Shown: positions 16,257-25,315, counted from the first letter of the stretch. The stretch is 42,222 nucleotides of DNA from an uncultured Eubacteriales bacterium (GCA_900314485.1 OMVL01000017.1:1-42222); one strand, 5' to 3'. The notes: generated by a model from the letters alone, not told the origin. A program made the numbers and translations.

Positions 16257-16289
16257 AAAGATCCCCCCTTGACAGGCGGGGATCTTTTT
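16257..16289. terminator. Terminator-like hairpin overlapping the SOS promoter
   Basis: AAAGATCCCC (16257-16266) pairs with GGGGATCTTT (16278-16287), and more T's follow. The -35 box of the next promoter (16269-16274) lies in its loop. It may insulate the repair genes from upstream transcription. Confidence 0.5.
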
Positions 16290-16297
16290 GCGATAAT
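16269..16297 (+). promoter_or_regulatory. Promoter of the radical SAM repair operon
   Basis: Perfect -35 TTGACA (16269-16274), a 17-bp spacer and -10 GATAAT (16292-16297). Two LexA-type boxes follow at once and would cover the transcription start. Confidence 0.82.
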
Positions 16298-16298
16298 A

Positions 16299-16325
16299 GA
16301 ACAAAAGTTCGTAGAACATTCGTTC
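16299..16325. promoter_or_regulatory. Two tandem LexA/DinR boxes
   Basis: GAACAAAAGTTC (16299-16310) and GAACATTCGTTC (16314-16325) both fit the Gram-positive SOS consensus GAAC-N4-GTTC exactly; each is followed by G, and their centres are 15 bp apart. Their place directly after the -10 is that of a classical LexA operator. Confidence 0.85.
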
Positions 16326-16344
16326 GATTCAGGAGGGGAGACAA

Positions 16345-17622
16345 ATGGAGCTGATGGACAAGCTGGAGATTCTGGCGGACGCCGCCAAATATGACGCCGC
16401 CTGCACCTCCAGCGGACTGGATAAAAAGAGCGCCAAGGCACGGCTGGGCTCCTCCATGATGGCGGGCTGCTGCCACACCTTCTCCGCCGACGGGCGCTGC
16501 GTGACGCTGTTAAAGGTGCTTTTGACCAACTGCTGCGTCTACGACTGCCAGTACTGCGTCAACCGCAGGTCGAACGACACCCGCCGGGCGGCCTTTACCC
16601 CGGAGGAGCTGGCGGAGCTGACGATTCAGTTCTTCCGCCGGAACTATATCGAGGGCCTGTTCCTCAGCTCAGCCGTCCTCCGCAACCCGGACTACACCAC
16701 CGAACTGATGATCCGGGCCCTCTCCCTCCTGCGGGAGACCTACGGCTTTAAGGGCTACATCCACGCCAAAGCCATCCCCGGGGCTGACCCGCTGCTGACC
16801 TGGCGATTGGGTCTTCTGGCCGACCGACTCAGCGTGAATATCGAGCTGCCGTCGTCCCAGAGTCTGGGTTTACTCGCCCCGGACAAGAAAAAGGACGCCA
16901 TTTTAAAGCCCATGGCCCTCATTCGGGACGGCTCCGCCGAGAGCCGGAAGTCCATCCGTCAGCTTCCGGCAAAGCAGGCCCTCCACTTCGCCCCGGCGGG
17001 GCAGTCTACCCAGATGATTATCGGAGCCACCCCGGAAAACGACCGGCATATTCTCCACCTGACCCAAAATCTGTACCAAAAGTACAAGCTCAAGCGGGTG
17101 TTCTACTCCGCCTATATGCCCGTCTCCAATTCCACGCTGCTGCCCGCCCCCGAGGGCTTCAAGCCGCCGCTGCTGCGGGAGCATCGGCTCTATCAGGCAG
17201 ACTGGCTGCTGCGGTTTTACGGCTTTGACGCCGGCGAACTGCTGGACGAGCAGAACCCCAATTTCGACCCGAACCTGGACCCCAAATGCTGCTGGGCACT
17301 GCGGCACATGGAGCAGTTCCCGGTGGAGGTCAACCGGGCGGACTATGAGATGCTCCTCCGGGTGCCGGGCATTGGCATGACCTCGGCAAGGAGAATCCTC
17401 ACCGCCCGGCGGACCTGTACGCTGGACTATGCCGCCCTGAAAAAGCTGGGGGTCGTGCTGAAGCGGGCCCAGTACTTTATCACCTGCGGCGGCAGGATGT
17501 CGGACGGACTGCGGGTGCGTCCGGACGGAGTGCTGCGGCATCTGGTGGCGCTGGAAAAGCCCAAGCTGCTGGCCTATGAGCCGGAGCAGCTCAGCCTCTT
17601 TGACGGAGGTAATGCGGTATGA
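16345..17622 (+). CDS. Putative DNA modification/repair radical SAM protein
   Basis: A 425-residue radical SAM enzyme of the TIGR03916-type family (COG4277). The cluster motif CxxxCxxC is C64, C68 and C71 in NCCVYDCQYC. An extra cysteine pair lies upstream (MMAGCCHTF). Near the C-terminus a helix-hairpin-helix DNA-binding segment is plain (LRVPGIGMTSARRILTARR). AGGAGGGGAG precedes the ATG at 16345. The stop overlaps the start of the DUF4130 partner by 4 bases, so the two are translationally coupled. The family is linked by gene context to uracil-DNA glycosylase-like proteins; its reaction is not established. The tandem LexA boxes upstream support a DNA-damage role. Confidence 0.92.
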   Translation: MELMDKLEILADAAKYDAACTSSGLDKKSAKARLGSSMMAGCCHTFSADGRCVTLLKVLLTNCCVYDCQYCVNRRSNDTRRAAFTPEELAELTIQFFRRNYIEGLFLSSAVLRNPDYTTELMIRALSLLRETYGFKGYIHAKAIPGADPLLTWRLGLLADRLSVNIELPSSQSLGLLAPDKKKDAILKPMALIRDGSAESRKSIRQLPAKQALHFAPAGQSTQMIIGATPENDRHILHLTQNLYQKYKLKRVFYSAYMPVSNSTLLPAPEGFKPPLLREHRLYQADWLLRFYGFDAGELLDEQNPNFDPNLDPKCCWALRHMEQFPVEVNRADYEMLLRVPGIGMTSARRILTARRTCTLDYAALKKLGVVLKRAQYFITCGGRMSDGLRVRPDGVLRHLVALEKPKLLAYEPEQLSLFDGGNAV

Positions 17623-18425
17623 ACGGATGGACTCAGGTATCCTACACCTACGACGGCAGCTTTGCCGGATTTCTCACCTGCATGGACGAGAGTTTTCAGC
17701 ACTTTGAAGAGCCCATGGCCTTTCAGGGTCCGGAGGAGGACCGTACCTCCCTCTATCCGGAGCGGGTGGTCCCCACGGACGAGAACCGGGCTAAGCGGTT
17801 TTACCGCCAGCTGCGGCAGAAGGTCTCCAAGGAGGCCCAGACGTTGGTGGCCCACGCCTTTCTCACCTGCATGCCGGACCGGGAGTGCGCCATCTGGCAG
17901 TTTTTAAAATTTGCCCAGACCATTGGCCCCGGCGTCACCTACTGGATCGCGGACGATCGGGTGAATCGGCTGAACAAGGCGGTGCAGAAGCTCTACGGCG
18001 AGGCGCATCTCCTCAAGGGTTTCACCCGGTTCAGCGATTCCAGAGGGCTTCTGTGGAGCGAGATCAGCCCGAAAAACCGGGTGCTGCCCCTGCTGCGGCC
18101 CCACTTCTGCCAGCGGTTCCGGGAGGAGACGTTCCTCATCTACGACAGCACCCACCACGAGGCGCTGCTCTACGCTGAGGGCAAGTGGGCCATCCGGCCG
18201 GTGGAGCACATTGAATTTCCCAAGGACGACGCTCAGGAGGCGGACTATCAGGCACTATGGCAGAAGTTCTATGACACCATCGCCATCCAGGGGAGATATA
18301 ATCCCAAGCTGCGGATGAGCCACGTTCCCAAGCGGTACTGGGAGCATATGACCGAGCTGAAGGGGGAGCTGGAGCGGGAAAAGAGAGGCCGGACGGATAC
18401 GGAACTGGCGCTTTTAGCGGAATGA
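17619..18425 (+). CDS. TIGR03915-family DNA metabolism protein (DUF4130)
   Basis: A 268-residue partner of the radical SAM protein, starting in an ATGA overlap at 17619. It begins SYTYDGSFAGFLTCMDESFQ, typical of this family, and the DUF4130 part is recognisable in LLWSEISPKNRVLPLLRPHFCQRF-like sequence and the segment FLIYDSTHHEALLYAEGKW. A charged C-terminal tail follows (ELKGELEREKRGRTDTEL). In other genomes some family members are fused to a uracil-DNA glycosylase-like domain; here that domain is absent. Its biochemical role is unknown; joint action with the radical SAM enzyme in SOS repair is inference. Confidence 0.9.
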   Translation: MNGWTQVSYTYDGSFAGFLTCMDESFQHFEEPMAFQGPEEDRTSLYPERVVPTDENRAKRFYRQLRQKVSKEAQTLVAHAFLTCMPDRECAIWQFLKFAQTIGPGVTYWIADDRVNRLNKAVQKLYGEAHLLKGFTRFSDSRGLLWSEISPKNRVLPLLRPHFCQRFREETFLIYDSTHHEALLYAEGKWAIRPVEHIEFPKDDAQEADYQALWQKFYDTIAIQGRYNPKLRMSHVPKRYWEHMTELKGELEREKRGRTDTELALLAE

Positions 18426-18437
18426 ATCGGAAATGGT

Positions 18438-18475
18438 CTATGCCCGGCAAGTGCGTCTGCACCTGCCGGGCATAG
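18438..18475 (+). other. Long hairpin after the DUF4130 gene
   Basis: Perfect 12-bp arms CTATGCCCGGCA (18438-18449) and TGCCGGGCATAG (18464-18475), with an inner GTGC/GCAC pairing. There is no T-run, so it is a 3'-end stabiliser or part of a two-hairpin termination region with the next element. Confidence 0.55.
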
Positions 18476-18513
18476 TATGTGAGAAGAGCGCTCTCAACCA
18501 AGACAGTATAACA

Positions 18514-18558
18514 CCCGGCAGCCTCGAAAACACGCAAAGGCTGCCGGGGAATCATTTT
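18514..18558 (+). terminator. Rho-independent terminator of the radical SAM operon
   Basis: CCCGGCAGCCT (18514-18524) and AGGCTGCCGGG (18538-18548) form a perfect 11-bp stem, followed by a TTTTT run at 18554-18558. Confidence 0.8.
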
Positions 18559-18573
18559 TGATTTAAGGCATTT

Positions 18574-18692
18574 CGTAGGGGGCGGCCTCCTCGACGCCCC
18601 GATGGGAAATCCGGCAATCGACGTAGGGGTGCGGCTTGCCACACCCCGGAACACAGCCGCATAGACGGGGTGTGCCAAGGCGCACCCCTACG
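18574..18692. repeat. Intergenic palindromic repeat cluster, CGTAGGGG family
   Basis: Two elements stand in tandem. The first (18574-18600) starts CGTAGGGGGCGG and ends CGCCCC and looks like a diverged unit. The second is complete: left arm 18622-18648, right arm 18666-18692, 27 bases each, reverse complementary except at two positions, 17 bases apart. Right and left arms match those at 3533-3599 and 8314-8340. The cluster fills the convergent gap between the DUF4130 gene and prfC. Confidence 0.88.
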
Positions 18693-18724
18693 AATGTCTT
18701 TCAAAATGCGTTCTCAGGGGCAGC

Positions 18725-20326
<1,602 letters not shown>

Positions 20327-20364
20327 GGATTTACCTCCAGTGGAAAATATATCGTGATATAAAG

Positions 20365-20390
20365 CGTAGGGGCGATTCACGAATCGCCCG
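20365..20390. repeat. Short palindromic repeat, CGTAGGGG family variant
   Basis: CGTAGGGGCGATTC is followed by GAATCGCCC; the arms GGGCGATTC (20370-20378) and GAATCGCCC (20381-20389) are perfect and two bases apart. The shared CGTAGGGG head ties it to the longer repeats, but the core differs. Confidence 0.65.
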
Positions 20391-20409
20391 TTCGACGACA
20401 GGCCGCCCT

Positions 20410-20739
20410 TCACACAAAAACCGCCTGCACCAGCACCATATAGAGCGCCGTCGCGCCGAAGATGCTGAGCAGTGTATTGCCCTTCCACAGGTGGAGCCCT
20501 GCCGCTGCGGCCACGCCCATCAGCTCCGGCAGGCCGTGGCTCCCGGCGGTCAGGTCTACGTTTCGCAGGCAGTAGACCACCAGCAGGGCCATCATGGCAG
20601 GAGGGAGAACGTTGCCCAGATAGCAGATCCACTTCGGCGGCTCTCCGCCCCGGTCAAAGAGGAAAAAGGGGAGGGCACGGGTCAGCAGGGTGACGACAGC
20701 CATCACCAAAATGACGGTGAGAATATAGTTACCGCTCAT
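20410..20739 (-). CDS. azlD: AzlD-family branched-chain amino acid export subunit
   Basis: A 109-residue membrane protein with about four helices, including the AzlD-typical LTRALPFFLF segment and PPAMMALLVVYCLR. It pairs with AzlC to export branched-chain amino acids. The ATG at 20739 overlaps the azlC stop by 4 bases (ATGA), so the two are co-translated. A longer frame reaching into azlC is not credible. Confidence 0.88.
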   Translation of the reverse strand: MSGNYILTVILVMAVVTLLTRALPFFLFDRGGEPPKWICYLGNVLPPAMMALLVVYCLRNVDLTAGSHGLPELMGVAAAAGLHLWKGNTLLSIFGATALYMVLVQAVFV

Positions 20740-21431
20740 GGGGGAGACACCCGCCTTTCCATCTTGCCCCGACCGGCCAGCAGCAAAACAGTGATCGCTG
20801 CCAGCGCCGGAATCAGGAAGCTGCCCCCGCCGAACAAAACCAGGGAGAGCAGCGCACAGCCCAAACCAATGGCGGCCGGGATGCGGTCTTCCTGTTTTTT
20901 CACCTGATCCACCAGCAGAACGACAAAGAGTGCAGTCATGGCAAAGTCCACGCCGGCGGTGTTGAAGGTAATAAATGTGCCGATGGTACTGCCCAAAACA
21001 GAACCTGTCACCCAGTAAAGCTGATCCAGCAGGGTGACGGCAAAATAGAAGTCCTGAGGGGGGATCTCGGCCGGAACGGGAGCGGCAGTGAGCAGCGCAT
21101 AGGTCTCGTCGGTCAGGCCGAAGATCAGATAGGGCTTTCTCCAGCCTGTCCCCTGAAAGCGGGAGATCAGGCTGAGTCCGTAAAACAGATGCCGGAAGTG
21201 GAGCACCAGCGTGAGCAGAGCGGCCTGGGCCAGAGACGCGCCCCCGGTGAGCAGGGAGACCGCCAGAAACTGGCCGGAGCCGGCATAGATGATACTGCTC
21301 ATCAGCAGCGTCCACCACACGCTCAGCCCTGCCGAGGACATAAGCAGCCCGTAGGCAACGCCCAGAGCGAGATAGCCCGCCATCACAGGCACCGTCTGAG
21401 GAAAGGCGGCACGAAACGCCCGGAAATTCAT
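20736..21431 (-). CDS. azlC: AzlC-family branched-chain amino acid exporter
   Basis: A 231-residue polytopic protein of the AzlC family. The conserved parts are visible: an N-terminal FPQTVPVMAGYLALGVAYG, the helix SSIIYAGSGQFLAVSLL, and LHFRHLFYGLSL, followed by FGLTDETYAL. GGAGGGGG lies about 9 bases before the chosen ATG at 21431; a start 42 bases further upstream is possible but has no ribosome binding site. The promoter region carries a perfect 14-bp inverted repeat. Substrate is inferred from the family. Confidence 0.9.
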   Translation of the reverse strand: MNFRAFRAAFPQTVPVMAGYLALGVAYGLLMSSAGLSVWWTLLMSSIIYAGSGQFLAVSLLTGGASLAQAALLTLVLHFRHLFYGLSLISRFQGTGWRKPYLIFGLTDETYALLTAAPVPAEIPPQDFYFAVTLLDQLYWVTGSVLGSTIGTFITFNTAGVDFAMTALFVVLLVDQVKKQEDRIPAAIGLGCALLSLVLFGGGSFLIPALAAITVLLLAGRGKMERRVSPP

Positions 21432-21506
21432 AAAACCGCCGCCCCCTCCTTCGGAAATACGCACATTGCCCATGTCTGCTGAATGAGCCGCTTTTCAGTC
21501 AATTTC

Positions 21507-21522
21507 TGCGGCGCATGCCGCA
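21507..21522. other. Small GC-rich inverted repeat in the azlC leader
   Basis: TGCGGC (21507-21512) and GCCGCA (21517-21522) flank GCAT, right beside the large azlC palindrome. It could extend the leader structure. Confidence 0.4.
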
Positions 21523-21523
21523 C

Positions 21524-21565
21524 AATTGTGTGGAAATAACTGCAAGCAGCCATTTCCACACAATT
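21524..21565. promoter_or_regulatory. Perfect 14-bp inverted repeat at the azlCD promoter
   Basis: AATTGTGTGGAAAT (21524-21537) and ATTTCCACACAATT (21552-21565) are perfect arms 14 bases apart, starting about 9 bases downstream of the -10. It is either an operator for a repressor or a leader hairpin at the very 5' end of the azlCD transcript. Confidence 0.7.
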
Positions 21566-21573
21566 CAGGCATT

Positions 21574-21602
21574 ATTATAGTGGCTCTTACCGGGAATTGC
21601 AA
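21574..21602 (-). promoter_or_regulatory. azlCD promoter
   Basis: On the minus strand, -35 TTGCAA (21602-21597), a 17-bp spacer and perfect -10 TATAAT (21579-21574). Transcription would start near 21567. Confidence 0.8.
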
Positions 21603-21621
21603 GCATTTCCGGGCAAGACAA

Positions 21622-21647
21622 AGCGGCATCCGCTGCCCGATGCCGCT
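21622..21647 (-). terminator. Probable spoIIP terminator
   Basis: AGCGGCATC (21622-21630) and GATGCCGCT (21639-21647) are perfect 9-bp arms. On the minus strand the stem is followed by TTTGTCTT. It lies 41 bases after the spoIIP stop and separates it from azlCD. Confidence 0.65.
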
Positions 21648-21687
21648 GCAGTCCCGCTTTTTCCGCTTCTCTATTCGTTTTCTTTTC

Positions 21688-22848
21688 TCACGGCTCTTCC
21701 ATACACCTCAGATATTCCTCCCCTGCCGCCTGAGCAAACAGTCTTGCCCCGGCCAGCGCCTCCTGCAAGGTGTTGCCGCTGGTGCCCACCTCCACCAAAA
21801 GAGAGCCTTGGGTCATGTGCTGGTTAAACCGCTGGGAGCGGAGATTGACCGGACGGGGAAAGCCGCTGTCGATAGCCAGCATTCGGGCCTGGATGTGGGC
21901 CGCCAGAGTCACGTTGTCCTCCCACCCCGGATGGTCCAGTCCCCCGTCGTTGGTGCCCACCACCAGCATGACCTGGGCAACGGTCTCCCCGTCGATGGTA
22001 TCCGTCACCTTATAGGCCGTGCCGTCCTGGGCGATCATGGCGTCCCGGTGGACATCCAGCACAACAGAGATGGTGGGATACTGCTCCAGATAGCTCTGGA
22101 TCCCCTTCAGCGACCGGGCATAGGAGCCGGTATAGCTGGGATAGTCATAGAGGGTGGTGTCATGGATGACGGTAAAACCCATGTCCTCGAAGACGGACTT
22201 CATCTCCTCCCCCACCCGGATCATATTGTAGTTCTCGTCCGTGGTGCGGGCAGTGTCGGAGGGAGTATAGTTATCCCCGTCCGCCATGGTGTATGCCTCG
22301 GTGCCGTGGGTGTGCATAATGAGGATCTGCGGGCCTTGGGCAGAGACGGTGAGGGGCACCTCCCGGCTGAGATAGTCCCCCAGGGTCAGCTGGATGCCCT
22401 CAGTGGAGTTGGTCAGCTCCAGCGCCTCCGGATCCACCGAGATGGGCGGCACTTCTATGGGCTGGGGCGTCGGCTCCTCCCCTTCCTCCGCCTGCTCCTC
22501 CTCCGGAGCCTCCAAAAGCCCGGAAACGGGAAGCAGGGTCTCCTCCGCCGGAGGCGCCTCCTCGGGGGAGTCCGGCTCCTCTGCGGACAGCTCCGGGGCG
22601 GGCTCGTCCGCCTGATAGATGGGCGGAAGCCGGTCCAGCAGCAGTTCCTCCGCCGTCACCGGGGGCGCCGCAGGGGCCAGTTCCTGTCCCAACAGCAGCC
22701 GGGAGACCTCCGCCCCCTCCGGCAGGGGCAGCTCCACTCCCCGCAGCAGCAGCCACAGCGCTCCCGCCCCCATGGCCAGAGCCGCAAGCCGCCCGCCCCG
22801 GCGGACAGGCCGGCTCGTCCGCCGCTTCACTCTTCTTCCCCCACTCAC
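21688..22848 (-). CDS. spoIIP: Stage II sporulation protein P
   Basis: SpoIIP is a cell-wall amidase and endopeptidase that works with SpoIID and SpoIIM in engulfment of the forespore. With a GTG start at 22848 it has 386 residues: a basic N-terminus, one membrane helix (LAALAMGAGALWLLL), a long acidic proline-rich linker (about residues 65-150) and the catalytic domain with ILIMHTHGTEAY, VVLDVHRDA and NLRSQRFNQHMTQGSLLVEVG. AGAGGAGG lies 9 bases before this GTG; a TTG 24 bases upstream would sit before the ribosome binding site. It acts on the outside of the mother-cell membrane. Confidence 0.93.
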   Translation of the reverse strand: MSGGRRVKRRTSRPVRRGGRLAALAMGAGALWLLLRGVELPLPEGAEVSRLLLGQELAPAAPPVTAEELLLDRLPPIYQADEPAPELSAEEPDSPEEAPPAEETLLPVSGLLEAPEEEQAEEGEEPTPQPIEVPPISVDPEALELTNSTEGIQLTLGDYLSREVPLTVSAQGPQILIMHTHGTEAYTMADGDNYTPSDTARTTDENYNMIRVGEEMKSVFEDMGFTVIHDTTLYDYPSYTGSYARSLKGIQSYLEQYPTISVVLDVHRDAMIAQDGTAYKVTDTIDGETVAQVMLVVGTNDGGLDHPGWEDNVTLAAHIQARMLAIDSGFPRPVNLRSQRFNQHMTQGSLLVEVGTSGNTLQEALAGARLFAQAAGEEYLRCMEEP

Positions 22849-23192
22849 AGGGCACCGCCTCCTCTCCTGCAACCGGTCGTCCTCTGTTCACGCAGGGTCA
22901 TTCTATGCTTTGATGCGGGGCGGTATGCAATCCAATCCTGTCGGAGGCCAGTTTTGCAAAAGAAATCCTGACCGGAAGTCAGGGGCATCTTGACATTGCG
23001 CCGGAAGTCAAGTAAAATATATGTGGATCATTTTGAAGAACGGTAAAGCGCCTGTCGGGGCGGTTTGTATGAGGGCTGTTTTTCAAACGTATTTTCCGCA
23101 GGCGGCAGCGCTGTCGTCTGTTCTTTTTGCACATTTCCGGGTCACCGGAATGCCACTTTTGACAATTTAATAAGGAGGTGTATCTTTCAACC
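22849..23192. other. Divergent region between spoIIP and rny
   Basis: It holds the rny promoter, a direct repeat and a possible sporulation promoter for spoIIP. No RNA gene or credible protein gene was seen. On the minus strand GCATA (22928-22924) and CATAGAAT (22907-22900), 16 bases apart, resemble a sigma-E-type promoter about 52 bases before the spoIIP start; this is tentative. Confidence 0.35.
22990..23018 (+). promoter_or_regulatory. rny promoter
   Basis: Perfect -35 TTGACA (22990-22995), a 17-bp spacer and -10 TAAAAT (23013-23018). The leader to the ATG is about 168 bases. Confidence 0.8.
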
Positions 23193-24737
23193 ATGATACC
23201 AATTTTTATCGCAGTTATCATTGCGTTGGTCGTCGGTATTGTATGCGCTCTGGGCGGCTTTCTCTATCGGAAGAACGTCGCTGAAAAGGAGATCGGCTCC
23301 GCTGAGGACGAGGCTACCCGCATCGTCAATGTCGCCATTAAGGACGCCGAGAACAGGAAGCGCGAGGCGCTGATGGAGGCCCGCGAAGAGATCCACAAAG
23401 AGCGCAACGCCTACGAGCGTGAGGTCAAGGAACAGCGGGCGGACCTGCAGAAGCAGGAGCGCCGTCTCCAGAGCAAGGAGGAGAACCTGGACCGCAAGAC
23501 CGAGCAGATGGAGAAGAAGGAAGAGCGGCTGCAGAGCAAGATTGCCGCTGCCGACCGTACCCGGGAAGAGGCCGAGGCCCTGAAGAAGAGCCAGATGGAT
23601 CTGTTAGAGCGCATTTCCGGCTTCACCGCCGAGGAGGCCAAGAGCTACCTGATCCAGCAGGTTCAGGACGAGGTCACCCACGAGGAAGCGGTGAAGATCA
23701 AGGAGATCAAGGCCAAGTACAAGGACGAGGCCGACGTCTACGCCCGCAAGCTCATCGCCCTTGCCATCCAGCGCTGCGCTGCCGACCAGGTGGCTGAGGT
23801 CGCTGTCTCCGTGGTGCCCCTGCCCAACGACGAGATCAAGGGCCGCATCATCGGCCGGGAAGGCCGCAACATCCGCACGCTGGAAACCCTCACCGGTGCG
23901 GAGCTGATTATCGACGATACCCCGGAGGCCATTACCGTCTCCTGCTTTGACCCGGTCCGCCGGGAAATCACCCGCATTGCCCTGGAGCGCCTGATTGCAG
24001 ACGGCCGCATCCATCCCGCCCGCATCGAGGAGATGGTGGAAAAGGCCAAGCGTGAGGTGGAGTCCATCATCAAGGCCGAGGGCGAACGGGCCATTTTCGA
24101 AACCAACATCCACAACATCCATCCTGAACTGGTCCGTCTGCTGGGCCGGATGCACTACCGCACCAGCTACGGTCAGAATGTGCTCAATCACTGCATTGAA
24201 GTCTCTCACATCGCCGGTCTTTTGGCCGCCGAGATCGGGGCGGATGTCAATCAGGCCAAGCGGGCCGGTCTCCTGCACGACATCGGCAAGAGCGTGGACC
24301 ACGAGATCGAGGGCTCTCACGTCCAGATCGGCGTGGATCTGGCCCGGCGGTACAAGGAGAACGAGCAGATCGTTCACGCCATTGCCGCCCACCACAACGA
24401 CATCGAGCCGCAGACCATCGTCGCCTGCCTGGTCCAGGCCGCCGACGCCATCTCCGCCGCCCGGCCCGGCGCCCGCCGTGAGAACGTGGAGAACTATATC
24501 AAACGGCTCCAGCGTCTGGAGGATCTGTCCTCCTCCTTCAAGGGCGTGGACAAGGCCTACGCCATCCAGGCCGGTCGTGAGATCCGTGTCATGGTCAAGC
24601 CCGAGCAGGTCAGTGAGGACGAGATGGTCATTCTCGCCCGCAACATTGCCAAGCAGATCGAGGAGACCATGGAATACCCCGGCCAGATCAAGGTCAATCT
24701 CATCCGTGAGACCAAGGCTGTGGAGTACGCAAAGTAA
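23193..24737 (+). CDS. rny: Ribonuclease Y
   Basis: The membrane-anchored endoribonuclease that starts decay and processing of many mRNAs in Firmicutes. The 514-residue protein has an N-terminal membrane helix (residues about 3-25), a long charged coiled coil (about 40-170), a KH domain with [15 protein letters not shown] near 217, and the HD domain with H362-D363 in [19 protein letters not shown] lies at 23172-23178, 14 bases before the ATG; an apparent GTG start at 23178 falls inside the ribosome binding site. Confidence 0.97.
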   Translation: MIPIFIAVIIALVVGIVCALGGFLYRKNVAEKEIGSAEDEATRIVNVAIKDAENRKREALMEAREEIHKERNAYEREVKEQRADLQKQERRLQSKEENLDRKTEQMEKKEERLQSKIAAADRTREEAEALKKSQMDLLERISGFTAEEAKSYLIQQVQDEVTHEEAVKIKEIKAKYKDEADVYARKLIALAIQRCAADQVAEVAVSVVPLPNDEIKGRIIGREGRNIRTLETLTGAELIIDDTPEAITVSCFDPVRREITRIALERLIADGRIHPARIEEMVEKAKREVESIIKAEGERAIFETNIHNIHPELVRLLGRMHYRTSYGQNVLNHCIEVSHIAGLLAAEIGADVNQAKRAGLLHDIGKSVDHEIEGSHVQIGVDLARRYKENEQIVHAIAAHHNDIEPQTIVACLVQAADAISAARPGARRENVENYIKRLQRLEDLSSSFKGVDKAYAIQAGREIRVMVKPEQVSEDEMVILARNIAKQIEETMEYPGQIKVNLIRETKAVEYAK

Positions 24738-24757
24738 TCGAAACAGACAGCAAAATG

Positions 24758-24787
24758 CCGCCCGGAAGCGATGCTTCCGGGCGGTTT
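24758..24787. terminator. Bidirectional terminator between rny and the Rrf2 gene
   Basis: Perfect 12-bp arms (24758-24769 and 24773-24784) around GAT. TTTG follows on the plus strand and CATTTTG on the minus strand. It serves the two convergent genes. Confidence 0.85.
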
Positions 24788-24818
24788 GCGTTGCATGAGA
24801 AAATGGACGGCGCTCCGC

Positions 24819-25250
24819 TCAAATCACATAGTCATCTCCGCTGTCCCCGCCGTCCATCAGGTCGGCAATGGTGATGCTGTCGAAAAACTCATTGACCATC
24901 TGATCCAGCTTCTTCCACATGGGAAGGGTGCGGCAACGGGCAACCCTGGGACAGGGAGGGGCATTCTGCTCCAGGCAGGACACAGGGGCCAGGTCCCCCT
25001 CGGTGAGACGCAGGATCTCCCCCACCGTATACTGCTCCGGGGTGCGGGTCAGCCGATAGCCCCCGCCCTTACCCCGCATGCCCGTGAGAATGCGGTTTTG
25101 CACCAGACTTTTCAGGATGGTCTCCAGATACTTCTCTGAGATCTCCTGCCGCTCGGCGATCTCTTTCAGGGGCAGATAGCCCTCGGTCTGATGCTCTGCC
25201 AGGTCGATCATTACCCGCAGCGCATAGCGTCCTTTGGTTGAAACCACCAT
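24819..25250 (-). CDS. Rrf2-family transcriptional regulator, IscR-like
   Basis: A 143-residue winged-helix regulator. The start STKGRYALRVMIDLA and the recognition part IAERQEISEKYLETILKSL are typical of Rrf2, followed by the wing RGKGGGYRL. Three cysteines at 92, 100 and 106 (C-x7-C-x5-C) are placed like the Fe-S ligands of IscR, so it may sense iron-sulfur status; CymR-type members lack these. GGAGG precedes the ATG at 25250. No iscS/iscU genes are next to it. The inverted repeat over its own -10 box suggests autorepression. Confidence 0.9.
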   Translation of the reverse strand: MVVSTKGRYALRVMIDLAEHQTEGYLPLKEIAERQEISEKYLETILKSLVQNRILTGMRGKGGGYRLTRTPEQYTVGEILRLTEGDLAPVSCLEQNAPPCPRVARCRTLPMWKKLDQMVNEFFDSITIADLMDGGDSGDDYVI

Positions 25251-25281
25251 AAAATGTTTCCTCCGTTACTTCATTACTTTT

Positions 25282-25315
25282 AACCTATTATATAACAAGG
25301 TTTATGGGATTTCAA
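25282..25315 (-). promoter_or_regulatory. Rrf2 gene promoter with inverted-repeat operator
   Basis: On the minus strand, -35 TTGAAA (25315-25310), a 17-bp spacer and -10 TATAAT (25292-25287). AACCT (25282-25286) and AGGTT (25298-25302) frame the -10 symmetrically, 11 bases apart, as in an autorepressor site. Confidence 0.65.

Noticed and set aside
16317..16330. TTCGTTCGATTC considered as a tRNA T-arm
   Set aside because: No acceptor stem or anticodon arm around it; the bases are explained by the second LexA box.
20327..20632. Longer start for prfC
   Set aside because: The extra part crosses a repeat and azlD; RF3 starts normally at MSKYDSEINRRR with GGAGGT in front.
23069..23170. 33-residue plus-strand frame in the rny leader (MRAVFQTYFPQAAAL...)
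   Set aside because: No convincing ribosome binding site and no family; a leader peptide cannot be excluded but is not supported.
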